Shown here: positions 10,960 through 22,462 of the stretch, one piece after another
Numbering within the stretch: position 1 is the first letter of the stretch
Layout of the letters: every line of letters begins with the position of its first letter
Source: Celoporthe dispersa
Lineage: Eukaryota > Ascomycota > Sordariomycetes > Diaporthales > Cryphonectriaceae
Direction of reading: 5' to 3'
Length of the DNA: 64,000 bases
Assembly: GCA_016584495.1 (NCBI GenBank)
Contig: WAID01000003.1
Span: 2,356,001 to 2,420,000 of the forward strand
Notes under the pieces: model-generated
Databases searched by the model: none
Seen by the model: only the letters and a program-made list of their open reading frames with translations
What the model was told of the DNA's origin: nothing
Position numbers and translations under genes: made by a program

Positions 10960-11982
10960 CGTGATGGTGTTGGTGCTTGACGAACAACGAATAGGGCAAC
11001 GAGAACGGAGCGGGAACAAACGTTTTAAGGGAGGGGAAGATAGAATGGTATATCAAAGATGTGGTATTGGGGATGCGGGTCCCGTTTCGTTCTGAGACGA
11101 GGATGGTACGATTGTGGAATGAAGTTTGGGCGAAGAATGCGCCGTGACGGATGGAGAATGGAAGATTCAGCTTGTGAAGGTGGGTGTGAACAAACGCCAG
11201 CAGAGTTGGAGTACAGCTGCCGTGAGGAGAGGTATCCGGGAGGTGGAGGCAGAGGTACGGGCAGAGGTCAGGGCAAGCGTTGCCAATCGCAGCAGAAGCA
11301 GAAGACAAGGGGGGGTTTTGTCTGGTTGGCGAGCTGCAAGACGGGAAGTCAGAGTGTCACCAGCCGTTAGAGGAGGGCCCAAGATGCTCTTCCACGTGGA
11401 CTGTGAATATGCGCTGTAGATCGGAGACGGACCGAAGCAGCTCTCGGTAAGATGCTGTAATCAGCGTGAAGGAGGGCCGTCTTGTTTGTCGATTGGCCGT
11501 CAGAGAGGGAGCTGTGTGGTAGTAAAAGAATCCCAAAACGTAGAGCTCTCCCCCGCACTTTGTGACGAGGTATGCAGTGCTGTGCAGTTGTATACGTACT
11601 TTGTGGTTGGGAGGATAAGGACAGCTTCCCCAAGTGAGGGAGCAACACAACACGGAGGCAGCCCCCCAGAACTGGATCCCGGCCAAAGCTGGGGTAGATT
11701 GGGGGGGAATAGCAAGGGGATGATGTCACCTCAGCTCGCTCAGGCAGCAGGGGTTCGCTCTAGCAGAACGGCAGGGGGTGTACAGGAGGTTGCTGACATA
11801 ATACAAAGAAAGCCTGTCAGGCCACATCTGCTGCCTCAGGCCACAACCGGGAACCTACCGGAACAGCTCGAAAAAGGCTCGAACAGCAACGACGTCGCAA
11901 CTTGGAGCCGTCCTATTAAAGCAACTATCACCACCCCATTCCGACTCTCCCTCTCAACAGTCGAGATACCCACTCATTCAAG
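10960..11982. promoter_or_regulatory. divergent intergenic region, NIPSNAP gene / ATP18
   Basis: About 1 kb between two divergent start codons of nuclear genes for mitochondrial proteins. The open frames inside overlap on both strands and resemble nothing known. No named motif could be assigned by eye. Confidence 0.45.
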
Positions 11983-12426
11983 ATGTCTTGGCTCGGAGTC
12001 ACCCCCTTCAAGAAGTTCCCGGCGCCCGTCAGTACGTCAATTGCTATTCGAAACCTCCTCTGTCCGAAGCGCGCTTTTTACTGATGGCCCTATAGTGAAG
12101 CCGATGGCCCCGTTCTTCGCTGCCGGTATGTAACCGCTGTCGAGCCCGAATCTCATCTACAATCGATCGCGACGATGCCCTCTTGCCGTGCTTGCGGGAG
12201 TCTGGGTGCTGGGGCAAGGGAGAGGACAGAAAACATGAAGCTGACGAGAGAAATAGGTCTCGTCATCGCCTACGGCATCAACGCCGCACAAAACACGTCC
12301 ATGAAGAGTATGTCTCCACGAAGATAAAATTCGCCTCGTGACTGTAAAGCTGACATTATGACGCCAGGCGACGAGTTCAAGAACGACCCAAGGAACCCCC
12401 TCGCCAAGTCTGGTGGTGCACACTAA
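11983..12426 (+). CDS. ATP18: mitochondrial F1Fo ATP synthase subunit J (Atp18)
   Basis: Single-pass inner-membrane subunit of the ATP synthase peripheral stalk region. It is too short and too split for a plain reading-frame search. Four exons, 11983-12031, 12096-12125, 12257-12307 and 12368-12426, join to 62 residues: MSWLGVTPFKKFPAP at the N terminus, a membrane segment around MKPMAPFFAAGLVIAYGI, and the family hallmark DEFKNDPRNP near the end. All four exon borders are clean GT-AG and keep frame. A basic patch before the membrane segment fits matrix-side orientation. The identification rests on length, membrane segment and the terminal NDPRNP motif shared with yeast Atp18. Confidence 0.85.
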
Positions 12427-13761
12427 GATGGACGCTCGGCGACAGAGGAGCAATGAGAGAAGCGAGTTGATGATGGGTTCCGATGCGACGATCGATCTGG
12501 CGATTTCTGAAAAGGGTATTGGGTGTATCATAGACAGCATCTAGACGAACCAATCGGTCGGACTCTTTTGCGACCGGATAACATAACCGCGAGCCGATCT
12601 ACTCCGCTGTGCTTCAATCCTGATCGGACACAATCAAGACTCGCCTTACATGCATAAATTCCTACTTGGCACATATATAGCAGATTGACCGGCGTGTGCA
12701 AAGTGACACCCTCGCTGTCACGGCCTTCCAAATTACACGTTCGAGTCGGACGGCTGGTCAGTAGCACACGCGTACATGACGCCCAGTGTCGGGTCTGTCT
12801 TTCTGAGGTTGGTATACAAGATGGCCTAAGCAATCCCAAATCTATGGCATCTTAGTTTCGCAATCATCTGATCAAAACATTACGGTATGGCTTGACCTAA
12901 AGCGCCGTGTGCACCGGTCCCATGCTGTCACTGTCGACACATAACTTGGTCTGCACCATGTAGATTTACTCTGAGCTCAGTTTCTCAAGATCTAGGTGAC
13001 AGATACTTTTACACCGCTGAGAAGCATCGTATCCTCCATGGCTCGGTCTACATTTGGAACTGCGGCCGGAGTGATCTCAGGCAGGCTCTCTGGTCTTGTG
13101 ACTACAAACATAGCATGCCTGATCCAAAGACACGGGTGCTTCCCTGCGCTGTAGCTTTTCGCGTTGAAGATGTTGCCGACGCTCGATCACGACTTTCTTC
13201 TGTTTATCTTCTCCCTCGTCAATGATTGTGTTGCGGGGAAACAGCTATTACAGCATTGTTGCAGTCAATCAATGACACTTTCATTTAAAGGCTAGGACTA
13301 TCCACCAAGCCTTGAAGAACAGCTAGTCCGCAGTATCCTAGGGGGTTCTGCATGGTAATATCACCATCTGAGTCGAGGATAACTGCCACGTCCATCACCG
13401 GTCGCCTCTCCGGCTGACGTATACAGCCCGGCCCTCCTGTAATAGGGTACGCGACATACGCGCGTAGCTAGCCATGTGTCGGAGTGACGAGTATAGCTCC
13501 CGCCAACACTGTGATTGACTCCTCAGTCCTTTGATATGCCGTATGCCACCTGTACAGCATCATTCATATCGTACATTGCGCCACAGGTTGTCCCAGGACT
13601 ATCTCGGTCCGTTGCAGCAGGACGTTCTGAAGGTCTTCTCCCTCAATTATAGCGTCCTCCAGAACATCTTATACGCTTGTCCCTAGAGGAAGCAAAGGCC
13701 CAATCGTCCGGAGCGCCATGATCATGAGCTACATGCAAAGGATCTCGAGGCGCTCATGCCA
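12427..13761. other. gene-free interval between convergent genes
   Basis: About 1.3 kb between the stop codons of ATP18 and mrps16. I see no coding frame of note, no tRNA-like B box and no strong repeat. It should contain both transcription ends. Confidence 0.5.
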
Positions 13762-14248
13762 CTAAACTTTGGTTGTGGTCGTTGTATCCGTCGGCGAGGT
13801 TGGTGGTGGGCTCTTCGACTTCGGTCGGTACTTCGGCTCCAGTATCCCAAGCTTTCAGACAATGCATTAGCATCTCAGGGCATCCGCGCTCAGTGACCAA
13901 GACACCCACCATTGACAGAAACCTCCACACTGTATCCGTCGGCTGTGCCCCGACACCGATCCAATACTTGGCCCGGTCGATGTCAATCCTGACGTCCTTG
14001 TGCAGCTTTCCCGACGTGTCGTACGAATCCTTCTTCGGTATGGGGTCGTAGGTTCCTATGACCTCGAGGGGCTTGCTGTTTCGTGCCGTCCTGCAATATT
14101 GAGAAGACGGACTGGTTAGCCACCAAGCGGTCTGGAGACGAGCAGAGAGTGCAGGGAGCAGGCGGCTATACCTTGCATGTGCGACGACGATATTGTAAAA
14201 GGGTGCATTTGTCCGCCCGAAGCGGGCGAGTCTGAGTTTGACGACCAT
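13762..14248 (-). CDS. MRPS16: mitochondrial small-subunit ribosomal protein bS16m
   Basis: Component of the mitoribosome small subunit. Exons 14172-14248, 13910-14090 and 13762-13851 join to 115 residues. It opens with MVVKLRLARFGRTNAPFYNI, the S16 signature, continues EVIGTYDPIPKKD and YWIGVGAQPTDTVWRFLSM, and after the second splice gives LGILEPKYRPKSKSPPP and a Thr/Pro-rich tail. Using the second intron (13852-13909) is well supported because it restores the conserved GILEPKYR. If that intron is kept, the frame stays open to 13754 with a different tail. The first intron has a clear CTAAC branch sequence. A methionine at 14365 is in frame, but the family starts at 14248. The gene is divergent with nnr1. 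Confidence 0.92.
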
Positions 14249-14621
14249 GGCTGCGCTTGCTTGGCTCGACGAAGTCCTCCAGCCAGCGACGGTGATGGCA
14301 CGCGATCGAGGTCGATGTGGTGGTCGTTGCCGGCCTGCAACTTTTTGGGTGGGTCTCAAGCTCACGTTGTGAGCCCAATCAGCACCGGGCTGGCTTAGTC
14401 ATTCCTCGATTGGCGTGTAAGTAACGTCGCCGGGAGCGGTTTCCCATCAATAAATAGACTCCGGGACAAGGTTCGTATGATATTAGACTTCGGCTCTGAT
14501 ACTTTGATCCATATTTCCATCGTTCCCCTCTACTGAATCCACTCGGATCACGCGAAAGCCAAGATTTCAAAGATATTGCACCCCTTCGAGACTTCCACAG
14601 CCAGACAAGGACGAGTTCATC
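14249..14621. promoter_or_regulatory. compact divergent promoter, mrps16 / nnr1
   Basis: Only 373 bases separate the two start codons, so one short region must drive both genes. I could not name a binding site in it with confidence. Confidence 0.55.
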
Positions 14622-15944
14622 ATGGGGCTAAAGGTGGTTTCGCCTCTCCTACGTAACAAATCCGCCTTGCTAAAGGGGCATGCATTGACAGATTCCAGTA
14701 CCTCGGCGCGAAAGCCGCTGCGGCTCTTGACAGGGAGCTCATGAGCACAGGCGCTTTCTCCATCGACCAGCTCATGGAGTTGGCTGGTCTCTCTGTATCC
14801 CAAGCTGGTGAGATCCGTCATTCTCGCGTCATTTCGCCCCGCCGCAGCAGGGCGACATCGTAGATAGGCGCCACACATTCCGAGACAGGCTGACTGAGAT
14901 CTTCAAGTTTACCGTGTTCATCCTCCAAATAGTGGCCGCAGGGTCCTTGTCGCATGTGGCCCCGGGAACAATGGTTCGTTACCAAAATATGCCTCCCGTG
15001 TTGAATCCGCACCTGATGCTAAGACTTCGCATGACTCAGGAGGCGACGGACTCGTTGCAGCACGACATCTCTTCCAGTATGGCTACCAGCCAACCATCTA
15101 CTACCCCAAGAGGAGCAAGAATGAGCTCTACCAGGTGAGAAATCCAGTCTCAATTATCGTCTGCGGTCAAGCCCTTGGCCCAGAGGCCAGCTTCTCCCGG
15201 TCGCCAGGACCGTACACAGCAGGGATGCTCTTCTTCAAAAGCTATTACGGTGTCATTATGCTCTTCCTCCGGCCTGTCTTTGTATTGACATGTCCCGCCC
15301 CACCATTTCCTTTCCTTCTGCCCTCATCCAGGAAGGCTTGCGAGCTCCACACACACACAAGGCTCACCAGGTGGTTTTGATTGTTCTTTCTCAGCGCCTT
15401 GCCAAGCAACTAGAGGACCTCGAGGTGCCTTTCACCGACGACTTCCCGATGGCCATCAAGTCCACCGACCATATAGTCGACGCAGTGTTCGGTGTGTTCT
15501 GCCGTTGGCGTGTTCCCATATCGGCTGTGGCGTGTGCTCACAGATCGCAGGTTTCAGTTTCTCGGGAGAAGTCCGTGAACCATTTCCGGCCGTGATCCAG
15601 GCCATGGAAGAGACGAATCTCTCCGTAACCTCGGTCGATGCCCCGTCGTCCTGGAACATCGAGGATGGGCCGCCCTCATCGGGACTCGGCAGCACGTTCC
15701 ATCCTACCGCGCTGATCAGCCTGACAGCCCCCAAGCCTCTGGTGAAGTATTTCAAGGGTCGCCACTTCATTGGGGGACGGTACGTACTGCTTCCCAACTC
15801 TTTCGCCCATCCTCCATGATCTACTGAACATGATCATCCAGGTTCGTGGCTCCAGCCATTGCCAGGAAGTTCGACTTCGATGTGCCCGAGTACCAGGGGA
15901 TCGATCAGGTCGTGGAAGTCGGTCCCAACGGGCAGAAGCTGTAA
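14622..15944 (+). CDS. NNR1: NAD(P)H-hydrate epimerase (YjeF_N domain)
   Basis: Metabolite repair enzyme that interconverts the R and S forms of damaged, hydrated NAD(P)H so that the partner dehydratase can restore it. Seven exons: 14622-14633, 14699-14807, 14908-14973, 15040-15134, 15395-15491, 15551-15779 and 15842-15944, joining to 236 residues. The first exon is just 12 bases (MGLK). The fold is plain: LGAKAAAALDRELMSTGAFS, DQLMELAGLSVSQAVY, the nucleotide loop CGPGNNGGDGLVAARH, a catalytic Asp in DHIVDAVFGFSF, the substrate loop SVDAPSSWNIEDGPP, and TAPKPLVKYF. The intron after GPGNN begins GTTCGT, an unusual donor. No frameshift is needed. It is a single-domain protein, without the fused kinase-like domain found in bacteria. 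Confidence 0.93.
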
Positions 15945-18900
15945 GGTCGTCGATCGCAGGGGCGCTGGTCGTTGGGTTTTCCCGTCGGGCTATTTTTGTT
16001 TGGCCGTTGGAGATGGGATGGTCGACTGATGTCAACTAACCACGCACCCACCAGACCGGCTGTTTGGGCACACGGGGCTTGGACACCGCCCTCCGACCAT
16101 GCCCTCTTCCAAGGTGGTGATGTCCGCCGAGCAGCCGGTGTCCAGGCGGTATCTCGGACACAATTTAACGAATATAAGATACTCCTTCCCGCAGATTGGG
16201 CAGTCGCAAGTGTGCCTCTCACACATCAAGCCGGAACATGCGGGAGTCTCCAACAAATTTTGAAGATAACAACTTGAATTAGCGGATGAGTAGAACTGCA
16301 TTGTCGACAGCAACCTGGGACTGTGCTGAGGCTATGCACGGGATGGGCGCAGCTTTTCCTCCCCCTTGGGGCCTGTCAGCATGCTGGCGACACTGGGAAA
16401 TCTCCTCCGGTCCAGGAAGAATAAACAACACCTGTTCCACTACACTAACATGAAAGTTGGGGCGGCCGAGCGACAGCTGTCATGGAGCCCGCCCTCAGGA
16501 GGAGTGGTTTGTCGTATTTTCGCCACAATACCGAGGAGTACAGCCTTGGCAGTAGTATACTGCTGTGGCTTTCTTGTTGGAGATCCGGGAGGATATGGTG
16601 TGGCGATGCAGCGAGTGGACACGGGGCACGGCTTTGGCGAACACAAGGAACGTCGTCCGGCACGCCTCACCTGACCTTGGGCCAAAACTCAAAGGGCCGA
16701 AGGAACTTGCCGAGACTGAGAAGCAAGTCCTACTTACCAAATAATTATGGTCCTAACCGAGAACCCTCCTTGCGACTTCTCTGCTCCCTCCGCAACAGCA
16801 ATGCGTCCTGAACTAGGGGTGTCAACCAGGCTGAGCCGGAGCAAATGCTCCTTGGCCGCTATGATAGGTCCGTGCCATGGGCTTACCACCAGCCAAAGCA
16901 CCACAGCAGGCCCTTACACACACTGAACATCGGGGTCTAGGCCCAATAGACCGTCGATCGACCTAAACGGGGACGTTCCTATAAATCGCCACTACGCTCC
17001 CCTGCCTTTCCGATCTGGTACGCAGATGGATGTCCAGGACGCATTAAACAGAAGCCCAACAAAAAAAAAAAAAAAAAAAAAAAGAACCCACCACGACACC
17101 TCTCAGCGCCTGCGCCCTGCGCTGCACACCAAGCTTTATCATGTCGTATGCGGCGTCCGCCATCGACTCATGGACATGCAGTAATTAAATGTTAAATTTT
17201 TTTCCCCCTTGCCTTTTGGTTTCTCGCAATCGACTTGACACCTCCGAGGAGATGCTGATGACCCGCAAACCCCGGGCCACAAACCGACCGACAGAACGGC
17301 GATCCTACCAATGCGGCTTTCACGCAAGAGGCCCGAAGGGGGGCGGTCCTTATCACCGCAGGAGGAAGGACGCAGGCAAATCACATCTAAGCCGCGGTGT
17401 GCCGACTAGGTGATCACGCATATTGCATGCACAGCCGTCAGTCACACTTCTCACCGGGCTGCGAACAGTGGGTTTTCTTGTGCGTCTGGCCCTGCAGCGA
17501 GCGAGCACGTGAGACGCGCAAAATGAATAGCTGAGCGGTTCATCCGGCAAACCCGCAGGAGGATCTTTGTGAAATTTCCACACAGGACCCCTAAAGAAGA
17601 CTACTGTACCCTCGGATTGCAAATAGTCTTGTTGACGGCGGCAGGTTCCAGGGGGTGACACGACCCGCCGCGGTGGATCCCGCCCTGGCGGCATAAATAC
17701 TACAGTGGCACTACTTGTGTTCTCTACGTAATGGATCTAACGAAAGGTATCTGCGCCCGCGGCTACCTTTTCATCCGTGCGCTCCTCACGAGAGCGACAT
17801 TGATGGGCGATCGAGCCAGCCGATCAGCCTAGATCTACGAGATCAACAAGCCACGGCTATCAGGTCTACAACCGACTGAACCTCCAGAGCGTTGATCCCT
17901 CCAGAGCGTTGATCTTTGTGGACTCTCCCGAGGCGGGCAGAAGGCGGCGACCTCGAGAGGCTCTCCCCCTTGTCCGACGTCGCTCGCAGGAACTCAACTC
18001 TCTCCGTACCTAGAGCTCTACTACCCTGGCCCGCTTATGGAGGTCCACACGAGCCTCTTACAGGGGAGATGCAGCGCAGGCAACAGAGGGCAATGCATCT
18101 ACGACATTCCAGAACAAATCAGACGTGTTGATTCCAGCCAAGGACTAGTCTCGGCAGAACGCAGGCCAACGTTGGGACTAAACTCGGGGGAACCACCGCT
18201 GTGGTATTGTCTAAACCTGCTCGGGGAATGCAGACTGACAAGCCAACGTCCCGGCCTGGTCACTCTACGTGAGGCTGACCCAAAACACCCTGGGAAGGAT
18301 TGTGCAACACCTACGTCGTCTGTCCGGCTCGAATGTTGCCACAGGTGGCTGCCGCCTTGGGGGTTTCCAGCTCCAGGAAGTGATGCGCCAGATAATCACA
18401 GGATCAGGCTGATATGCAAAATCAGCACCAACACGTGCATCATGGATCAGCGAACAAATTACTGTGGTTGTGTCTTACAAACCTCGTATATCCTGTCGAT
18501 CAGCACAAGATCTCGTGTCCTCCCAGAACCAGCCCGTGTTCAATTTGGGGTTGCCAATCACATTACCCGCGGCACAGGTTGCTGTCGATCTGTCACCCCC
18601 TCAAGATATTTTATTTCCAGCTGCGTGACCTCTTCTCTCCGAGCAGCCCGGTATCCTCTCAGCTCTCAGTGGTTGCCCCTCCCTTCGGATCGCCTCCGGG
18701 ATCGTCGTCGATAAAGCCTCAGCCTGCGCCACAGCGGCCTGTCAATCATGGCATCGCCACCAGTACTCCGTATATCCAGGTTCTTTTCCCCTCAGATCCC
18801 ATTGGACTGAGCCACAACGCCCTGCCGCCCATGCACGTGTCACTGGACGATCCCTAGCCCTGGGAGGATAGTGAGATCCCGTTTCACCTCCTCCCGCGGG

Positions 18901-19831
18901 TTCAGCCGCATTCAAGCTCGGATTCATCCCGTCCACCCGCTGCCGAGTTGGCCTATTCGACAGGGCTTTTGCCACCGTCTGCCGATTGCCGGCCAGCATC
19001 CATACGTGCGCCCAAGAGCAGCGTGATAGACGGCCTGTGGCAGAGGCGGCGCAAGCCCAGCGAATGGCTCATGTATACCCCCATAAAAGCGATCTGTTCG
19101 ACACCGAAACCTACAGGTGCTCGGTCAGGATTCACGGCTAGACCTTCCCCCACGGAATTTTGTATATACACGTGAAAGGCGGTGTCAGACCTCGTGCATC
19201 ATGCCGGGGAACACAGCAGCCTCGCATCTGCATCAGGAGTGCCTCGGCTGGCTCCCAGTCCTGTATCAGGGGTGGCACAAGATCCGCCCTCGCTATTTCT
19301 TCTGGCCGTCGAATCATCGGCTCTGATAATTAGCATAATTAGCTCATGCCGGGTGTAGGCGTGATGCTTGTCCTCACGGAGACAGCTCCGGCCCACGGTC
19401 TGATCAATGATCAGCCACACTCATCTCTCACGCGAGAAAAGCCCTGGGAAGAGAGATCCTTGCGGTACCTCGACAAGGCCCAGCTCCAATCTCACGGGCC
19501 TCCTGCTCTGCTTTCCTTAGACCGGCACCCGCCTCCCCGGCGCGATTCGTAAGCCCTGTTCGAGGTTTCGCGGACAGCTTCGCGTTCCAGCTTGTATGCT
19601 GTGGGTCTGCTCAGGAGCGAAAGCTCCGGCGCGCCGCGAGCTGACGGGTTTCTTGGTCTATGTACACACGGAACTTGATCAGCATTGCTGCGCTAGACGG
19701 GCTTCACGAGTACGAATGAGACGGCCCGTTTCTTGCCTGGATAGAGAAAGAAAGAAGAAAAAAAAAGCTGGGAAGTGGTGTCTTCCCGGAAGGTCTTCAA
19801 GGTTGCAACCCCCCCCCCCACTCCTCAACCT
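15945..19831. other. gene-poor 3.9 kb interval
   Basis: No gene could be supported. Open frames of up to about 225 codons occur (for example plus strand 18037-18714), but they show no family motif, no splice support and poor residue balance. There is a run of 23 A at 17061-17083. Base composition is mixed, not the AT-rich, TpA-heavy sequence expected of a heavily RIP-mutated transposon. I found no terminal repeats. Confidence 0.5.
17061..17083. repeat. A23 homopolymer
   Basis: Uninterrupted run of 23 adenines in the gene-poor interval. It could be a microsatellite or the end of an old retroposed copy. I saw no clear retroposed body next to it. Confidence 0.9.
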
Positions 19832-20008
19832 CTAGATCCAGCTGGTGGCCGCACACTCCTCGCAGGACCGCATGAAGTCTTCGGGATCCCTGATGTCCTC
19901 ATGTACATCGAAGCAGGCCATGCCTAAGAACCGCATCGGGCACGGCGATAACCATATCGCATCGATGGATCGACATATGAAGCACTGAACAATAATGATG
20001 CTGCACAT
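19832..20008 (-). CDS. candidate small cysteine-rich protein or last exon
   Basis: A 58-residue frame with seven cysteines, two of them in C-x2-C pairs (VQCFICRS and RSCEECA), separated by an acidic segment FDVHEDIRDPEDFMR. The pairs could hold a zinc ion. There is no obvious signal peptide, so a secreted effector is less likely than a metal-binding protein or the final exon of a larger gene with upstream exons between 20009 and 20300. A possible splice acceptor (tgcag) sits right at the start. I do not recognise the family. Confidence 0.3.
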   Translation of the reverse strand: MCSIIIVQCFICRSIDAIWLSPCPMRFLGMACFDVHEDIRDPEDFMRSCEECAATSWI

Positions 20009-20908
20009 GATCGCCTTACTGCGGTGAGTGAACTGACATGGTTTGGTTTGCCTATGGTCGTTCTATCTATCTGCATCTAATCTGCCCTTGACCGTGTTTT
20101 TAAGAAGACGCATCGTCATACTCTGGTCCGCAGCTCTCGGGCTCACAGACGGTCGACGTGACCTAGATGAACTGTTTCAGAAGCGAGACGCAGACTGCTC
20201 GCAACGCGACGTTTGATCACGGTACTCGGGTCCTGCCCCTCGGTCCTCCTGTGGCTTTGCGGTATTGGATATCCCTTCCTGGCTGCCTCAACAGTTTGGC
20301 CCGTCGCCAGCGTATATTACTGCACTGCCCCTAATTACTTGACGACGGTGTGAGAAGAGCGATTCAGGTACCAAGGGAACACCGAAATGGGACACTGCTA
20401 GGCTGATTACCAGTGTTTGAGAAAACACACACGAGTTACGCATTATCATATATTCTGTGATGAACACTGCGCAAATCTGTGCTAGCCTAAGGAGCCGGGA
20501 CGCCCGGCGCGCATGGCATTGCCATCCTGACATCAATTGGAACAGCTTACTTTCCTCACACCCGCATAGAGACACCATACTTCCCAAACCATTACTGAGG
20601 TTGTTCCCATCAGAAATCTAATTCCCTGTCGATACTGGTATGTATCTGCTTCCCCAGGCGGAATATAGCCATCTTTTTTCCCTTGCTTTCTTGTTCGAAT
20701 CTCTGAAAGATCCTCCGGACTCTCTTCGTCATGCTGAGCTTCGGACGGAGCAGGTTATGGAGGACATGCAGACTTCATGGTACGTCCCGTTTCAGCAGTC
20801 TCGACAGCCCCTCGTCCTCTTCCAGAGCTATTCTATGTGTGCAAGGCAGGATCCTGAAACTATTATACATAGAGAGAGCAATCATGTACATTCTACCTTT
20901 TCCTCGAG
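20009..20908. other. intergenic region
   Basis: No gene supported. It contains the 3' side of the ankyrin-repeat gene and possibly upstream exons of the cysteine-rich frame next to it. Confidence 0.4.
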
Positions 20909-21792
20909 CTATTTTTCCTCAGCCAGGATCGTGACGCACTCGGAATGCCCAAGGTACTCCGCAGTCTCCTTGGCTGTTCGTCCCGCGACGTTCCGAATGT
21001 CTCTTCGGGCACCTCTTCCCAAAAGGAACCGGACGCAGTCCGCTCGGCCCTGGCAGCAGCACCATGCAGCGCGTTGCCCCATTCATCTCGCTCCTCCCAG
21101 CTGCTACTTCTACCCGAGTCCTGGGGTACCAGTACCTCGTCGATGTCCACCCCGGCCTCGTCGAAAAGCACGCGCAGCGGCTCGACATGGCCCTCCCACG
21201 CCGCCAGCAGCACCGCCATCGACCCCCGAACATCAGCCCCCTTCTGGACGAGAAGACTAATAATATCGGCCGGCGCGCCCGCATGACAAGCAGCCTCGAG
21301 CGCCGTCGACGAGTACGGGTCGCTGCGCGCGTTGGCGTTGGGATCCGCGCCGTGTTCCAGGAGCCAGCGCGCCAGTCTTCTCGCGCTGGGCCCTCCAGAT
21401 GTCTCCTCCTCCTCCTCCTCCTCCTCCTCCCCCCCATCCGGGTCTGGACCGCCACCGCTAAAGACGAGCGCGCAGATCAAAGCATCGCCTCGGTGGTCCA
21501 GGCTGTAGTTGATATCCCAGCCGTGCCGGAGCATACACTCAAATGTGGGGATGTGACGCCCTGCGAGCGCGGCCTGGGTCTCGTGGAAGCCGCACTCGCA
21601 GCCCTGAGCGAGGAGGAGGTCTATGGTCTCGATGTGGTTCCTCCTGAGGGCTTCCAGGAGAGCTGGCGTGAGCGGTCCTAGGTCTGGGGAGATCCAGGTG
21701 TCTAGCAGGTGCTGCAGCTCAGTATATTTGTTTCGTTCGGCTGCTGACTGAATTAAATCGACTAGATCTTGAGTAGATGTAGTGGAGGACAT
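20909..21792 (-). CDS. ankyrin-repeat protein, one-base frameshift
   Basis: About four to five ankyrin repeats fill the protein: ALLEALRRNHIETIDLLLAQ, then HIPTFECMLRHGWDINY, WLLEHGADPNANA, ALEAACHAGAPADIISLLVQ with KGADV, and AVLLAAWEGHVEPLRVLFDE. A run of nine Glu (TCC repeat at about 21401-21430) interrupts repeats two and three. The start at 21792 (MSSTTSTQDLVDLIQSAAER) begins the first helix; a frame open further upstream to 21963 is low-complexity and unlikely to be translated. Near 21048-21050 one base is missing in a C run (G run on the coding strand). With it restored the last repeat reads RADCVRFLLGRGARRDIRNV and ends ECVTILAEEK, 294 residues. Binding partner unknown. Confidence 0.8.
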
Positions 21793-22462
21793 GTTTGTGT
21801 GACAGACGTTTACTAGTAAGATGGTGGTAAGTTCAGCTTGTTCTTCTTCTTTTTCTTCGAAGCAGTGGAGGGTTGGAAGAAAGCCAAAAGAAAGAGAAAA
21901 AAAAGAGAGGGGGGGGGGTGGCACAGCCTGCTTGACGTGGCCATTTCTTAGATGATGCAACATCAGCCACGAGACAACTGCACGTCTGTCCTTTTACAGT
22001 GATCACTTTTTTTCTGACCCTTCTTCTTCTTCCCCCCTTTGTTTATTCAGCCTCTCATTTTGACTGTATTCAGGTGAAGCTGTTCTTCTTCCAAGGAATC
22101 CCGTTTCGTGACAATCTGAAGACAGAGATGTAGAGATTAATATGAGGATAAGCTACCCACCAATCCATCTCACCTCGACTGATTTCAAGTATCATGGCTT
22201 AGCAAGTCCAGGCACGAGGATGGGACTCGCAGCAATCTTTCTGTATCAGCAAATACATTGCAGGGCTGCTTACTTCAAGACAGAGGTAGTATGAGTTCTC
22301 CTCGGCCTACTACTACTTCTTGGTAGATGTTCGATTTAATTACAAGTAGTTGTCCGGAAAGGAAAGTGAAAACAAGAATCAACTGATGAGACTGGCATGT
22401 AGACAGCTCTGTACGCTCTTCATGATATTACGATTATAGTATTAATACTAATTAAATATTAA
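21793..22462. other. intergenic, AT-rich toward the right end
   Basis: No gene supported. A purine/pyrimidine-rich stretch lies just upstream of the ankyrin gene, and 22435-22465 is rich in TTAAT. Confidence 0.45.

Noticed and set aside
18037..18714. 225-codon frame in the gene-poor region
   Set aside because: No motif, odd composition rich in Cys, Arg and Ser, and overlapping alternative frames.
21793..21963. N-terminal extension of the ankyrin protein
   Set aside because: It would put a low-complexity Pro/Phe/Glu stretch ahead of the first repeat; MSSTTSTQD is a more natural start.
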